Notes under the pieces: model-generated | The model's input: only the letters and a program-made list of their open reading frames with translations | Database searches by the model: none | What the model was told of the DNA's origin: nothing | Source: an uncultured Clostridia bacterium | GTDB taxonomy: Bacteria; Bacillota; Clostridia; Christensenellales; Borkfalkiaceae | Assembly: GCA_947589235.1 (NCBI GenBank) | Contig: CANQAX010000006.1 | Coordinates: 1 to 39,772, forward strand | Direction of reading: 5' to 3' | DNA: 39,772 bases | Translations under genes and position numbers: made by a program | Shown: positions 7,981 to 15,074 of the stretch, piece after piece | Position numbering within the stretch: position 1 is the stretch's first letter | Layout: every line of letters starts with the position of its first letter

Positions 7981-8978
7981 TGAAATTTTTGATTGCGGCA
8001 CTGCTTGCCGTCCTGTGCGTTTCCCTGTTTCCCTTGGGAACGCGGGCGGAGGCGGCGCCGAAGGAATATTATCTCGGGGGAATGACGGCGGGGTTTTCGC
8101 TCTCCGCCGGCGGAACGGAAGTCATCGGGCTCTCCGAGGTCCGCACGGCGGAAGGGGTCAGGCGCCCCGCGGAGGATGCGGGCGTGCGCGCGGGCGACCT
8201 GCTCGTCGCCGCCGACGGCATCCGGATCCGCACCATCTCCGAACTCTCCGCGGCGCTGGAGCGGAGCGGGGGAAAGGAGATCGTGTTCGTCGTCAAGCGG
8301 AACGGCGAGACGGCGGAAGTCCCCATTCTCCCCGCCAAGGACCTTTCAAACGGCAAATTCAAAATCGGCGTCCTCATCCGCGATTCGCTCTCGGGGATCG
8401 GGACGGTCACCTTCATCGACGGGGAGACCCGCCGTTTCGGCGCCCTCGGACACGGCATTTGCGACGAGGGGAACAATCAACTCGGGCTCTCCGATCCCAA
8501 AGTGTACCTTTGCAGCGTCGTCGGCGTCAACCGCGGCAAGCGGGGAAGGGCGGGGGAGCTCCGCGGCATCTTCATGGGGGACAGAGTGCTCGCAAGCGCC
8601 GATACCGTGTGCGATTCGGGGCTGTACGGCACGTTCGACGCGGGATACGACCTCTCGGGGCTCGAGCGTGCAGAGGCGGCATCGAGCGATGAAGCGACCA
8701 TAGGAAGGGCGGAAATTCTGTCGACAATCGACGGGGTGGAGCCGAAGCGGTACGAAATTTCCATCGTCAAGGTGGACACAAAGAACCGCGACCGCAAGAA
8801 CTTCGTCATCAAGGTGACGGACGAGCGCCTCATCGAGGAGACGGGCGGCATCGTGCAGGGCATGAGCGGCAGCCCCATCCTGCAGAACGGGAAACTCATC
8901 GGAGCCGTCACCCATGTGTTCGTCAACGACCCGACGCGCGGATACGGCATCGGAATTGAAAATATGCTCGGAAATTGA
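7971..8978 (+). CDS. spoIVB: SpoIVB family serine peptidase (S55)
   Basis: SpoIVB is secreted by the forespore into the intermembrane space and cleaves SpoIVFA, triggering pro-SigK processing. The 335-residue protein has an N-terminal hydrophobic anchor (residues 5-22), a PDZ domain around 45-115, and the S55 peptidase region: GALGHGICDEGN with H161, TDERLI with candidate catalytic D284, and GGIVQGMSGSPI with S299, followed by THVFVNDPTRGYGIGIENML. The Shine-Dalgarno GGAGGT at 7962-7967 fixes the ATG at 7971. In Bacillus the gene lies between recN and spo0A; here spo0A does not follow and spoIIM does. Length is somewhat shorter than the 426-residue Bacillus protein. Confidence 0.93.
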   Translation: MRKLKFLIAALLAVLCVSLFPLGTRAEAAPKEYYLGGMTAGFSLSAGGTEVIGLSEVRTAEGVRRPAEDAGVRAGDLLVAADGIRIRTISELSAALERSGGKEIVFVVKRNGETAEVPILPAKDLSNGKFKIGVLIRDSLSGIGTVTFIDGETRRFGALGHGICDEGNNQLGLSDPKVYLCSVVGVNRGKRGRAGELRGIFMGDRVLASADTVCDSGLYGTFDAGYDLSGLERAEAASSDEATIGRAEILSTIDGVEPKRYEISIVKVDTKNRDRKNFVIKVTDERLIEETGGIVQGMSGSPILQNGKLIGAVTHVFVNDPTRGYGIGIENMLGN

Positions 8979-9005
8979 CGAAACATGGCGTAAAATATGG
9001 CGGGC

Positions 9006-9038
9006 GTTCATATCATGAAGATATGAACCCCTTTTTTT
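9006..9038 (+). terminator. Terminator-like hairpin after spoIVB that contains the spoIIM start codon
   Basis: GTTCATATC (9006-9014), loop ATGAA, and GATATGAAC (9020-9028) form a perfect 9-bp stem, followed after three C by seven T (9032-9038). The ATG proposed for spoIIM (9023-9025) lies in the 3' arm, and its Phe codons are supplied by the T-tract. Confidence 0.6.
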
Positions 9039-9622
9039 CCGTCCGCGATTGCTGTTCCCGCGCGCTCGAGCGGAAGAGAACGCTCATCGTCCTTGCCGTC
9101 CTGCTTGCAGTCGGGTTTGTCCTCGGGGCGTGCTTTGCCAAGAACCCCGCGATGTACGCCTTCAACCGCAGAATGTGCACGCGCTTCGTGGACAGGGTCT
9201 GCTACTCGGATACGAGCGTCTTAAAGCTCTTTCTCCTGCGCACGCTCGGGCATTCCGCCCTCATCCTTGCGGCAATTGCGGGAGGGGTGCACCCCGTGGC
9301 GCTTGCCCTTCCCGTCGTGGCGCTCCTGTTCCGCTCGTTCACCTTTGGGGGAAGCGTCGTCGTGCTCGTCTCCGTCTACGGGGCGGCGGGGGTGCTCATT
9401 CTCGTCGTCCTTCTGCTGCCCGTGCACCTTCTCATCGACGCGCTCCTGCTCCTTTCCTCGTCCCTTTCCTTCGGGAGGGCGTTCGGATTCTGCTTCTGCA
9501 AGCGGGACTTTATAGCGCTCTTCTCCGATTTTTTCAGCCTCGTGCTCTGCACGGCGGCGGTGTGCCTCTTGGAAGCATTCCTGCTCCTCGCCTTTTTCCA
9601 CCCGATCGGCAACATTTTGTAG
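9023..9622 (+). CDS. spoIIM: Stage II sporulation protein M homologue (membrane protein)
   Basis: SpoIIM is a polytopic membrane protein of the SpoIID-SpoIIP-SpoIIM engulfment complex that remodels septal peptidoglycan. The 199-residue protein has a short cytosolic N-terminus, about five hydrophobic segments (roughly 19-37, 75-95, 103-120, 125-147, 172-195) and the family-like stretch LLFRSFTFGGSVVVLVSVYG followed by LLPVHLLIDALLLL. Its place after recN and spoIVB fits Clostridia. No Shine-Dalgarno precedes the ATG at 9023, which is inside a hairpin (9006-9028). Similarity outside the core is modest, so another DUF95-type membrane protein remains possible. Confidence 0.7.
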   Translation: MNPFFSVRDCCSRALERKRTLIVLAVLLAVGFVLGACFAKNPAMYAFNRRMCTRFVDRVCYSDTSVLKLFLLRTLGHSALILAAIAGGVHPVALALPVVALLFRSFTFGGSVVVLVSVYGAAGVLILVVLLLPVHLLIDALLLLSSSLSFGRAFGFCFCKRDFIALFSDFFSLVLCTAAVCLLEAFLLLAFFHPIGNIL

Positions 9623-9655
9623 TTTAATTTTCGGAAAACCGCACAAACTGACGGC

Positions 9656-10804
9656 ATGAAGAAATGGTTTGTAAATGCCGTCGCCGCGGTCGCGGTCTGT
9701 GCGGCTGTATGCGGCGGGAGCGGGGTGCGCGCGCAGGCGGCAACGATTGCTCCCAATTCCAAGGCGGCGTATGTGTGCGACAGCGCGACGGGCACGGCGG
9801 TCTATGCACGGAATGAGACGGAACATCTCCCGATAGCGAGCATGTGCAAAGTGATGACCCTGCTCCTCTCATTCGAGGCGGTCGGAAGAGGGGAACTCTC
9901 CTACGACGAAATGATAGAGGTCAGCGAGAGGGCGCAGAGCATGGGGGGCTCGCAAGTCTACCTCGAGGCGGGGCTCTCGTATTCGGCGGACGACCTCATG
10001 CGGACGGTCGCGGTGTGCTCGGCGAATGACTCCTGCGTGGCGCTCGCGGAGCGGATCGGCGGGAGCGAGGGGGCGTTCATCGACGCCATGAACAGGCGGG
10101 CGGAGGAGCCCGGCGCCACCGAGACGCTCTTTTCCAACTGCACGGGGCTCCCGAAGGAGCCGCAATACTCCTGCGCGCGGGACGTCGCCATCATGCTCCG
10201 CGAACTCGTCAAGTACGAAAAATACTTCTCGTACTGCGCGGTGCGGACAGAGGACTTCAAGCACCCCGACGGGCGGACGACCCTCATCACCAACACAAAT
10301 AAGCTGATAAAGACGTACCGCGGCTGCGACGGCGGAAAGACGGGATTCACGAATGAGGCGGGATTCTGCCTTGCCGCGACCGCAAAACAGGGCGAGACGA
10401 GGCTGATTTCCGTCGTCATCGGCGGCGACAGCTCGGAGAACCGCTTCAAGGACGCGGCGGAGCTCCTCGACTACGCCTTCGGCGGATACGAGACGAAGTG
10501 CGTTCTCGGCGATGCGCGGCTCGACGTCACGGCAGAGGTGAGGGGCGGAAAGGAGCGCGCGGTGCCCGTACGGGCGGAAAACCCGCTCTTCGCGTTTGAA
10601 AAGAAGGGGGAGAACACGGCTACGCTCGAACTTTCGTTCAAAGAGGGGCTCAAGGCGCCGATTGCATGCGGCGACGAGGTGGGGACGGCGGTCCTATACA
10701 GGGACGGCGTCGAAATCGGCAGGACGAGGCTGCTCGCCGATGCGGACGTCATGAAGTATTCTTGGTGGGAAGCATACCGCGAGAGCGCCCGAAATTGGAA
10801 TTAA
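9656..10804 (+). CDS. dacF: D-alanyl-D-alanine carboxypeptidase, DacF type (peptidase S11)
   Basis: This is a low-molecular-weight penicillin-binding protein that removes the terminal D-Ala from peptidoglycan stem peptides. The 382-residue protein has an N-terminal signal or anchor segment (5-29, ending in an AQAA-like cleavage site), the active-site motif S62-M-C-K65, S122-A-N124, and K228-T-G230, then a C-terminal beta-rich PBP5_C-type domain from about 275. The Cys in the SxxK motif is less common than Thr. Position after spoIIM suggests the sporulation paralogue dacF; a general dacA-type role cannot be excluded. It ends with a terminator at 10862-10891. Confidence 0.88.
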   Translation: MKKWFVNAVAAVAVCAAVCGGSGVRAQAATIAPNSKAAYVCDSATGTAVYARNETEHLPIASMCKVMTLLLSFEAVGRGELSYDEMIEVSERAQSMGGSQVYLEAGLSYSADDLMRTVAVCSANDSCVALAERIGGSEGAFIDAMNRRAEEPGATETLFSNCTGLPKEPQYSCARDVAIMLRELVKYEKYFSYCAVRTEDFKHPDGRTTLITNTNKLIKTYRGCDGGKTGFTNEAGFCLAATAKQGETRLISVVIGGDSSENRFKDAAELLDYAFGGYETKCVLGDARLDVTAEVRGGKERAVPVRAENPLFAFEKKGENTATLELSFKEGLKAPIACGDEVGTAVLYRDGVEIGRTRLLADADVMKYSWWEAYRESARNWN

Positions 10805-10819
10805 ACAACGATAGTGAAG

Positions 10820-10838
10820 TACTATGCGTGACATAGTA
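10820..10838 (-). repeat. 19-bp near-palindromic repeat, copy B
   Basis: Read on the minus strand it is TACTATGTCACGCATAGTA, which matches copy D at 38217-38235 at 18 of 19 bases. TACTATG and CATAGTA form a perfect 7-bp inverted repeat around five central bases. It lies 15 bases downstream of the dacF stop and before the dacF terminator. Confidence 0.75.
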
Positions 10839-10861
10839 TACACAATATCTTGGGAAGAAAG

Positions 10862-10891
10862 GCGGAAATTTCTCAAAATGTCCGCTTTTTT
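10862..10891 (+). terminator. Intrinsic terminator of dacF
   Basis: A 10-bp stem with one mismatch (10862-10871 with 10876-10885), a four-base loop, and a run of six T (10886-10891). The -35 box of the next promoter begins two bases later. Confidence 0.85.
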
Positions 10892-10892
10892 C

Positions 10893-10921
10893 TTGCCTTT
10901 TTTTGTTTTTTTTATTATAAT
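10893..10921 (+). promoter_or_regulatory. SigA-type promoter of the M50 peptidase-scpA-scpB operon
   Basis: TTGCCT (10893-10898) and TATAAT (10916-10921) are 17 bases apart. The ATG at 10931 is only nine bases after the -10 box and no Shine-Dalgarno sequence intervenes, so the mRNA leader should be about three bases. Confidence 0.75.
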
Positions 10922-10930
10922 AAAAAAAGA

Positions 10931-11623
10931 ATGTTTGTCGGCTCCCTCATCTCCATCGTAGCGAGCTTCATCGCGGTAACGGCTGTGCTCACGATGCACG
11001 AGTTTTCGCATGCCCTCGTTGCCTATAAGTGCGGCGATCCCACGCCGAAGTGGAACAGAAGGCTCACCCTGAACCCGCTCCGCCACTTCGACCCAATCGG
11101 TCTCGTCTGCTTTACCCTTGTCGGATTCGGCTGGGCGAATCCCGTGCCCATCAATCCCTCCAACTTCAAGCGGTACCGTCTCGGGCTTGCGCTCACGGCA
11201 TGCGCGGGGGTCGTCACAAACTACATCTTTGCCTTCCTCATCTATCCCGTGAGCCTTGCCGTCCTCTTCTACATGCCCGAAATTCCGTTTCTTACGGAGT
11301 TTCTCACCGACATCACGGGGTACCTGTTTGCGTACAGCCTGTCCTTCTGTGTGTTCAACCTGCTGCCGCTCTATCCGTTGGACGGGTTCCGCCTCGTCGA
11401 CGCCCTCAACAGGCGCCGCGGCAAATTCTTCCGCTTTCTGCGCCAAAACGGGCAGTGGATCTTGCTCGGGCTCATCGCCGAGAGCTTTATCTGCACCCTG
11501 TTCGTGCGGGCGTTCGGCATCTATCAGATGGATTGGTTCAACCTCTTGGGTTGGGTCATGAAGTTCGCAACGGGGCTCTTTGCTTGGCCCATTACCGCTC
11601 TCTGGGGGTTGATTCCATGGTAG
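10931..11623 (+). CDS. Site-2 protease family membrane metallopeptidase (M50)
   Basis: The 230-residue protein resembles the short YwhC/YdiL-like branch of site-2 proteases often found next to scpA in Firmicutes. The zinc motif is HEFSH (H23, E24, H27) in the first membrane helix and the third ligand is D151 in NLLPLYPLDG. About five or six hydrophobic segments are visible (for example 5-30, 55-75, 85-115, 128-148, 172-188). The substrate is unknown. The start at 10931 was preferred to an in-frame ATG at 10850 because the longer form would translate the dacF terminator and the promoter. The end overlaps scpA by seven bases, giving coupling with the condensin subunits. Confidence 0.9.
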   Translation: MFVGSLISIVASFIAVTAVLTMHEFSHALVAYKCGDPTPKWNRRLTLNPLRHFDPIGLVCFTLVGFGWANPVPINPSNFKRYRLGLALTACAGVVTNYIFAFLIYPVSLAVLFYMPEIPFLTEFLTDITGYLFAYSLSFCVFNLLPLYPLDGFRLVDALNRRRGKFFRFLRQNGQWILLGLIAESFICTLFVRAFGIYQMDWFNLLGWVMKFATGLFAWPITALWGLIPW

Positions 11624-12411
11624 ACAGGGAAAAATTCGAGTCGAATGTCGACTATACGACCGTCCTGTCCAACTTTGAAGGACCGCTCGATCTTCTTCTC
11701 TGCCTCATCACGAGGGCGGAGATCGAGGTGAAGGACATCTTCGTCTCCGAAGTCACCGAGCAATTTCTCGACTACATGAAGGGGCTCCCATACCTCGACG
11801 TCGAAAAGGTCACCGACTATCTCAACATCGCGGCGACCATTCTGAAGATCAAGGCGGCTGCGCTCGTTCCCAACCTTGACGAGGACCCCTCTATCGACGA
11901 GGAGCGCGAAAACGATCAGGCAGCCCTCATCCGCGCCATCGAGGAGTACCGCCTCATCAAGGAGGAGGTCCACAAGCTCAAGGAGCTCGAGACCATCGGG
12001 TACTTTTTCAAGGAGCCCGACAAGGACGTCGGGACGACCAAGACGGTGTTCTCCCTCGAGGGACTGACGACGGAGGGGCTCATCTCGGCGTTTGCGCGGC
12101 TCATGCGGGAGCGCGAGCGGGAATTCACCGCCCACGAAACGCGCGAGATCCCGCGGGACGAGTACACCGTCGAGCAGAAGATCGAGGCGATCCTCGATTC
12201 GTTCGCGCTCACGCCCGAGGTGAAATTCGAGCAGCTCTTCACCGCTGCAAGCTCGAAATCGGAGATCATCACGACCTTTCAGGCTCTCTTGGAGCTTCTG
12301 AAACACCAGATGGTGCTCGTGCGGCAGGAGTCGGCGTTCGGCGAGATCTCCATCATGAGAAATCCGGACGCGAAGGAGGAATTCAGTGGACAACTTGACG
12401 AATATGATTGA
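11617..12411 (+). CDS. scpA: Segregation and condensation protein A
   Basis: ScpA is the kleisin that bridges the Smc dimer and binds ScpB, organising and segregating the chromosome. The 264-residue protein has the N-terminal kleisin signature NFEGPLDLLLCLITRAEIEV, the stretch YLNIAATILKIKAAALVP, an acidic middle region (ERENDQ and neighbours), and a C-terminal winged-helix segment with EQLFTAASSKSEIITTFQAL then LELLKH. The ATG at 11617 overlaps the peptidase gene by seven bases. scpB follows with a 26-base overlap. Confidence 0.95.
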   Translation: MVDREKFESNVDYTTVLSNFEGPLDLLLCLITRAEIEVKDIFVSEVTEQFLDYMKGLPYLDVEKVTDYLNIAATILKIKAAALVPNLDEDPSIDEERENDQAALIRAIEEYRLIKEEVHKLKELETIGYFFKEPDKDVGTTKTVFSLEGLTTEGLISAFARLMREREREFTAHETREIPRDEYTVEQKIEAILDSFALTPEVKFEQLFTAASSKSEIITTFQALLELLKHQMVLVRQESAFGEISIMRNPDAKEEFSGQLDEYD

Positions 12412-13102
12412 GGCTATCCTGTTCGCATCGGGCAAGAGCGTCCCGCTTGCGGACATCGCGGAAAAGCTGAATGCGACTTCGCGCGAAGTCAAGGAAGCGC
12501 TCGACGAGCTCCGCGCCCGCTACGGCGAGGAAGGGGGGATCCGTCTCCTCGAGTTCAACAACAAGGCACAGCTCGCATCCAATCCCGCCTACAAGGAGCA
12601 GGTGAGCGCCGTCCTCAATCCCATCCGCGAGAAGGAACTCACGCGGACCATTCTCGAATGTGCCGCCATCATCGCCTACAAGCAGCCCATCACGCGAACG
12701 GAGATCGAGATCATCCGCGGCATCAACAGCAACTATGCCGTCGACGCGCTCCTCACCCTCAAGCTCATCGAGCCGTGCGGGCGGAAGGAGGCGGTCGGGC
12801 GCCCGGTGCTCTTCGCGACGACGGACGAATTTCTGAAGCGGTTCAAGCTCCGCTCCCTTCAGGACCTTCCCGACTACGACGAACTCATGGCGGCAATCGC
12901 CCGCGAGAGCGCGGACGAGCGGGATACCTATCTCTACGCGCGCGACGACGAGCGCCCCGAGGAGGAGCGGAGAGAGGACCCGGAGAGGGAGAACGAAGCC
13001 CGTCCCGCCCGCAGGGAAGAGGAGAACTCCACCGAGGACGGGTACGCCATTCCCGATTTCCTCCGCGGCATCGACGAAGAGGACATCGTAAAAATTTCCT
13101 GA
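12386..13102 (+). CDS. scpB: Segregation and condensation protein B
   Basis: ScpB dimerises through winged-helix domains and completes the Smc-ScpAB complex. The 238-residue protein contains IEAILFASGKSVPLADIAEK, RTILECAAIIAYKQPITRTE, IEIIRGINSNYAVDALLTLK and EAVGRPVLFATTDEFLKRF, in the usual order. The start is GTG at 12386, with GGAGG at 12374-12378. The last 65 residues form a highly charged Arg/Glu tail beyond the conserved core that ends in GIDEEDIVKIS. A terminator hairpin (13130-13163) closes the operon. Confidence 0.95.
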   Translation: MDNLTNMIEAILFASGKSVPLADIAEKLNATSREVKEALDELRARYGEEGGIRLLEFNNKAQLASNPAYKEQVSAVLNPIREKELTRTILECAAIIAYKQPITRTEIEIIRGINSNYAVDALLTLKLIEPCGRKEAVGRPVLFATTDEFLKRFKLRSLQDLPDYDELMAAIARESADERDTYLYARDDERPEEERREDPERENEARPARREEENSTEDGYAIPDFLRGIDEEDIVKIS

Positions 13103-13113
13103 TCCAAAACGGT

Positions 13114-13143
13114 AAATATTTTCCGAACGGTTCGCCCATATTA
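13114..13143 (+). promoter_or_regulatory. Candidate forespore (SigG/SigF-type) promoter of the ytfI-ytfJ pair
   Basis: AAATA (13114-13118) fits four of five positions of GHATR, and CATATTA (13137-13143), 18 bases on, fits the SigG -10 consensus CATNHTA at all positions. The -10 box lies in the 5' arm of the scpB terminator and the ATG follows five bases later. ytfJ homologues are forespore-expressed in Bacillus. Confidence 0.5.
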
Positions 13144-13163
13144 CGGATATGGGCGAACTTTTT
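13130..13163 (+). terminator. Terminator of scpA-scpB that contains the next gene's start codon
   Basis: GTTCGCCCATAT (13130-13141), loop TACGG and ATATGGGCGAAC (13147-13158) form a perfect 12-bp stem followed by five T, a G and three T. The ATG of the following gene (13149-13151) is in the 3' arm. Confidence 0.8.
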
Positions 13164-13730
13164 GTTTCCTCGGTCTTTGTCGGGGCGCTCCTTCTGCTCT
13201 TTCCCGTGTTCCTGTATGCCGACAGCTATGTGGACATCACGGAGAACAGGGCATGGTTTTCGATAGCCCTGTACCGCTTTCTCCGCGTGTTCGGGGGGTA
13301 CGGACAGCTCGACCGCGAGGGGATCGCCGTCCATCTCACAAAGAAAAAAGCGGTCTTTGTCCCGTATCGGGAAATGACGGCGACAAGGAAGAAATTCGAG
13401 GTGACGAAGGGGTTCCAACTGTACGTCTTTCACCAGATCGTCGAGACGGGCGGGGCGGAACGGGTCTACGGCGTCATGCTTGCAGCCCTTCTGCAGGCGG
13501 CGGGCGGGGCGGCGTGCTCCGTCCTTCAAACGCAGCATCCCTTTCTTTCGCTCCGAAACAGCACAGTCCTAAACGACGAGCCCTGCCTGAAGATCACGAC
13601 GCGGTCGGTGCTCGTGTTCAACGGGCTCGTGCTTATCATCGCATTCGCAAAAAAGATAACGGAGGCATTTCTCAAATGGATAAGAGACAAAAAATCAACA
13701 ACATTCTCGAAAAGACAGCCGAACAGCTGA
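13149..13730 (+). CDS. Membrane-anchored protein in the ytfI position, upstream of ytfJ
   Basis: I do not recognise a firm family. The 193-residue product has an N-terminal hydrophobic helix (about 5-24) followed by a polar domain with ADSYVDITENRAWFSIALYR, and a second hydrophobic segment near 155-172. In Bacillus and Clostridia a DUF2953-type protein (YtfI) precedes ytfJ (gerW), and the size, topology and order here fit that role, but sequence likeness is weak to my eye. There is no Shine-Dalgarno at the ATG, which sits inside a terminator hairpin behind a forespore-type promoter match. Its 3' end overlaps ytfJ by 55 bases. Confidence 0.8.
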   Translation: MGELFVSSVFVGALLLLFPVFLYADSYVDITENRAWFSIALYRFLRVFGGYGQLDREGIAVHLTKKKAVFVPYREMTATRKKFEVTKGFQLYVFHQIVETGGAERVYGVMLAALLQAAGGAACSVLQTQHPFLSLRNSTVLNDEPCLKITTRSVLVFNGLVLIIAFAKKITEAFLKWIRDKKSTTFSKRQPNS

Positions 13731-14059
13731 CGGGGCTCGTCGACGTGAACACCGTCATCGGCAAGCCCGTCATCTCGGCGAGCGGGGCGCAGATCATCCC
13801 GTTCACCAAGGTGACGATGGGGTTCTTGTCGGGCGGAGGAGAGTACGGCGAGGTGAAGGCGGTCAAGGAGGACGAAAGTTTTCCGTTCGCGGGCGGCTCG
13901 GGCACCGTGCTCAACCTGAAGCCCGCGGGCTTCCTCATCGACGACGGGAAGGAATGCCGCGTCGTCCGCATAACGGACGACCCGCTCGACGGCATCATCG
14001 AAAAGGCGGGGGAACTCCTCGGGAAAATCGTGAAAACCGATGAAGAAAACGATAAATAG
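13676..14059 (+). CDS. ytfJ: Sporulation protein YtfJ/GerW family
   Basis: The 127-residue protein carries the family pattern LVDVNTVIGKPVISASGAQI, then IPFTKVTMGFLSGGGEYGE and a glycine-rich GGSGTVLNLKPAGFLI. In Bacillus subtilis GerW is made in the forespore and is needed for germination with L-alanine; its biochemical role is unclear. The ATG at 13676 was chosen because the family N-terminus starts there and GGAGG lies about a dozen bases upstream. It overlaps the previous gene by 55 bases and the next (dacB-like) by 20, so the three are probably one transcript. Confidence 0.9.
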   Translation: MDKRQKINNILEKTAEQLTGLVDVNTVIGKPVISASGAQIIPFTKVTMGFLSGGGEYGEVKAVKEDESFPFAGGSGTVLNLKPAGFLIDDGKECRVVRITDDPLDGIIEKAGELLGKIVKTDEENDK

Positions 14060-15044
14060 GGCAGTTCTCCTCGCGCTCCTCGTCCTTTGCGCCGCCTTAT
14101 TTCCCTCGGGCGGAAGGGCGGACGCCGCAACGGAGGCGAAGGCGGAGTGCGTTCTCGAGGTCTCCTCGCGCCGCCTGCTCCACGAAAAGAACGCGGAGAC
14201 TAACCTTCCCATGGCAAGCACGACCAAGGTCCTCACCGCCATTCTCATCATCGACGAGTGCGACCCCGACGAGCTCGTCACCATCCCCAAGGAGGCGGAG
14301 GGGACGGAGGGCTCAAGCGTCTATCTCCGTGCGGGGGAGGTGTATTCCGTCCGCGACCTTCTGTACGGGCTCATGCTGCGCTCGGGAAACGACTGCGCGG
14401 TGGCGCTCGCCATCTATCACAGCGGGAGCGTCGAGGCGTTCGCGCGCGAGATGAACGAGAAGGCGGCATGCCTCGGCGCCGAGCACAGCTACTTCGTCAA
14501 CCCGCATGGACTCCCCGACAAGCGCCACTACACGACGGCGCGCGACCTTGCCCTCATCTCCGCCTACGCCATCGAGAACGACTTCTTCCGCGAGATCGTC
14601 TCCTGCAAGTTCTACGAGCCGCGCGGCTGGAAGAACAAGAATAAGATGCTGTGGGAGTACGACGGCGCTATCGGCGTCAAGACGGGGTTCACCCTCTCGG
14701 CGGGGCGGTGCCTCGTCACCTGCGCGGAGAGGGACGGCATGCGCGTCGTCTGCGTCGTGCTCTCCTGCCCGGAGATGTACGAGCGGACGGCGGAACTGCT
14801 CGACGGGGCGTTCCAAAACTATTCCCTGAAACAGCTGTGCGACAGCTCCGACCGCACGGACGGGCTCTCGGTACGGTATGACTTCTTCTACCCCCTGACG
14901 GCGGAGGAAGAGGGGCTCGTCCGCGTGGAGCGGAGCCTTTTCGACCCGCTCCCGAAAACGCCCGGAGAAATTGCGGGCTCGGTCAAGATATTTCTCGAAA
15001 ATGACTTGATTTTTTCGCAAAATTTGTATATCATGATACCGTAA
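14040..15044 (+). CDS. dacB: D-alanyl-D-alanine carboxypeptidase, DacB-like (peptidase S11)
   Basis: A second S11 penicillin-binding protein: 334 residues with a signal or anchor (about 7-29), S60-T-T-K63, S115-G-N117 and K214-T-G216. Its overlap with ytfJ suggests expression in sporulation and a role in spore cortex or spore-wall peptidoglycan, as for DacB of Bacillus; that is inferred from context. The C-terminal part beyond 270 is short and differs from the PBP5_C domain of the dacF-type paralogue at 9656. The 3' end contains the promoter of the next gene. Confidence 0.88.
   Translation: MKKTINRAVLLALLVLCAALFPSGGRADAATEAKAECVLEVSSRRLLHEKNAETNLPMASTTKVLTAILIIDECDPDELVTIPKEAEGTEGSSVYLRAGEVYSVRDLLYGLMLRSGNDCAVALAIYHSGSVEAFAREMNEKAACLGAEHSYFVNPHGLPDKRHYTTARDLALISAYAIENDFFREIVSCKFYEPRGWKNKNKMLWEYDGAIGVKTGFTLSAGRCLVTCAERDGMRVVCVVLSCPEMYERTAELLDGAFQNYSLKQLCDSSDRTDGLSVRYDFFYPLTAEEEGLVRVERSLFDPLPKTPGEIAGSVKIFLENDLIFSQNLYIMIP
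15006..15034 (+). promoter_or_regulatory. SigA-type promoter of the pseudouridine synthase gene
   Basis: TTGATT (15006-15011) and TATCAT (15029-15034) are 17 bases apart and lie inside the end of the upstream carboxypeptidase gene. The expected start near 15041 gives a leader of about 34 bases. Confidence 0.65.
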
Positions 15045-15064
15045 GGAGAACGGGCGCTTGCCCG
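15043..15064 (+). promoter_or_regulatory. Distant ribosome binding site followed by a small hairpin
   Basis: AAGGAG (15043-15048) is 26 bases from the ATG at 15075. Between them CGGGC (15051-15055), loop GCTT and GCCCG (15060-15064) can fold; folding would shorten the effective spacing to about 12 bases. No other in-frame start lies between. Confidence 0.45.
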
Positions 15065-15074
15065 CAACATCGGT

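Noticed and set aside
9650..9682. 8-bp inverted repeat over the dacF start (GACGGCAT / ATGCCGTC)
   Set aside because: Short arms with a 17-base loop are expected by chance in GC-rich sequence; not as strong as the 9- and 12-bp stems of spoIIM and the ytfI-position gene.
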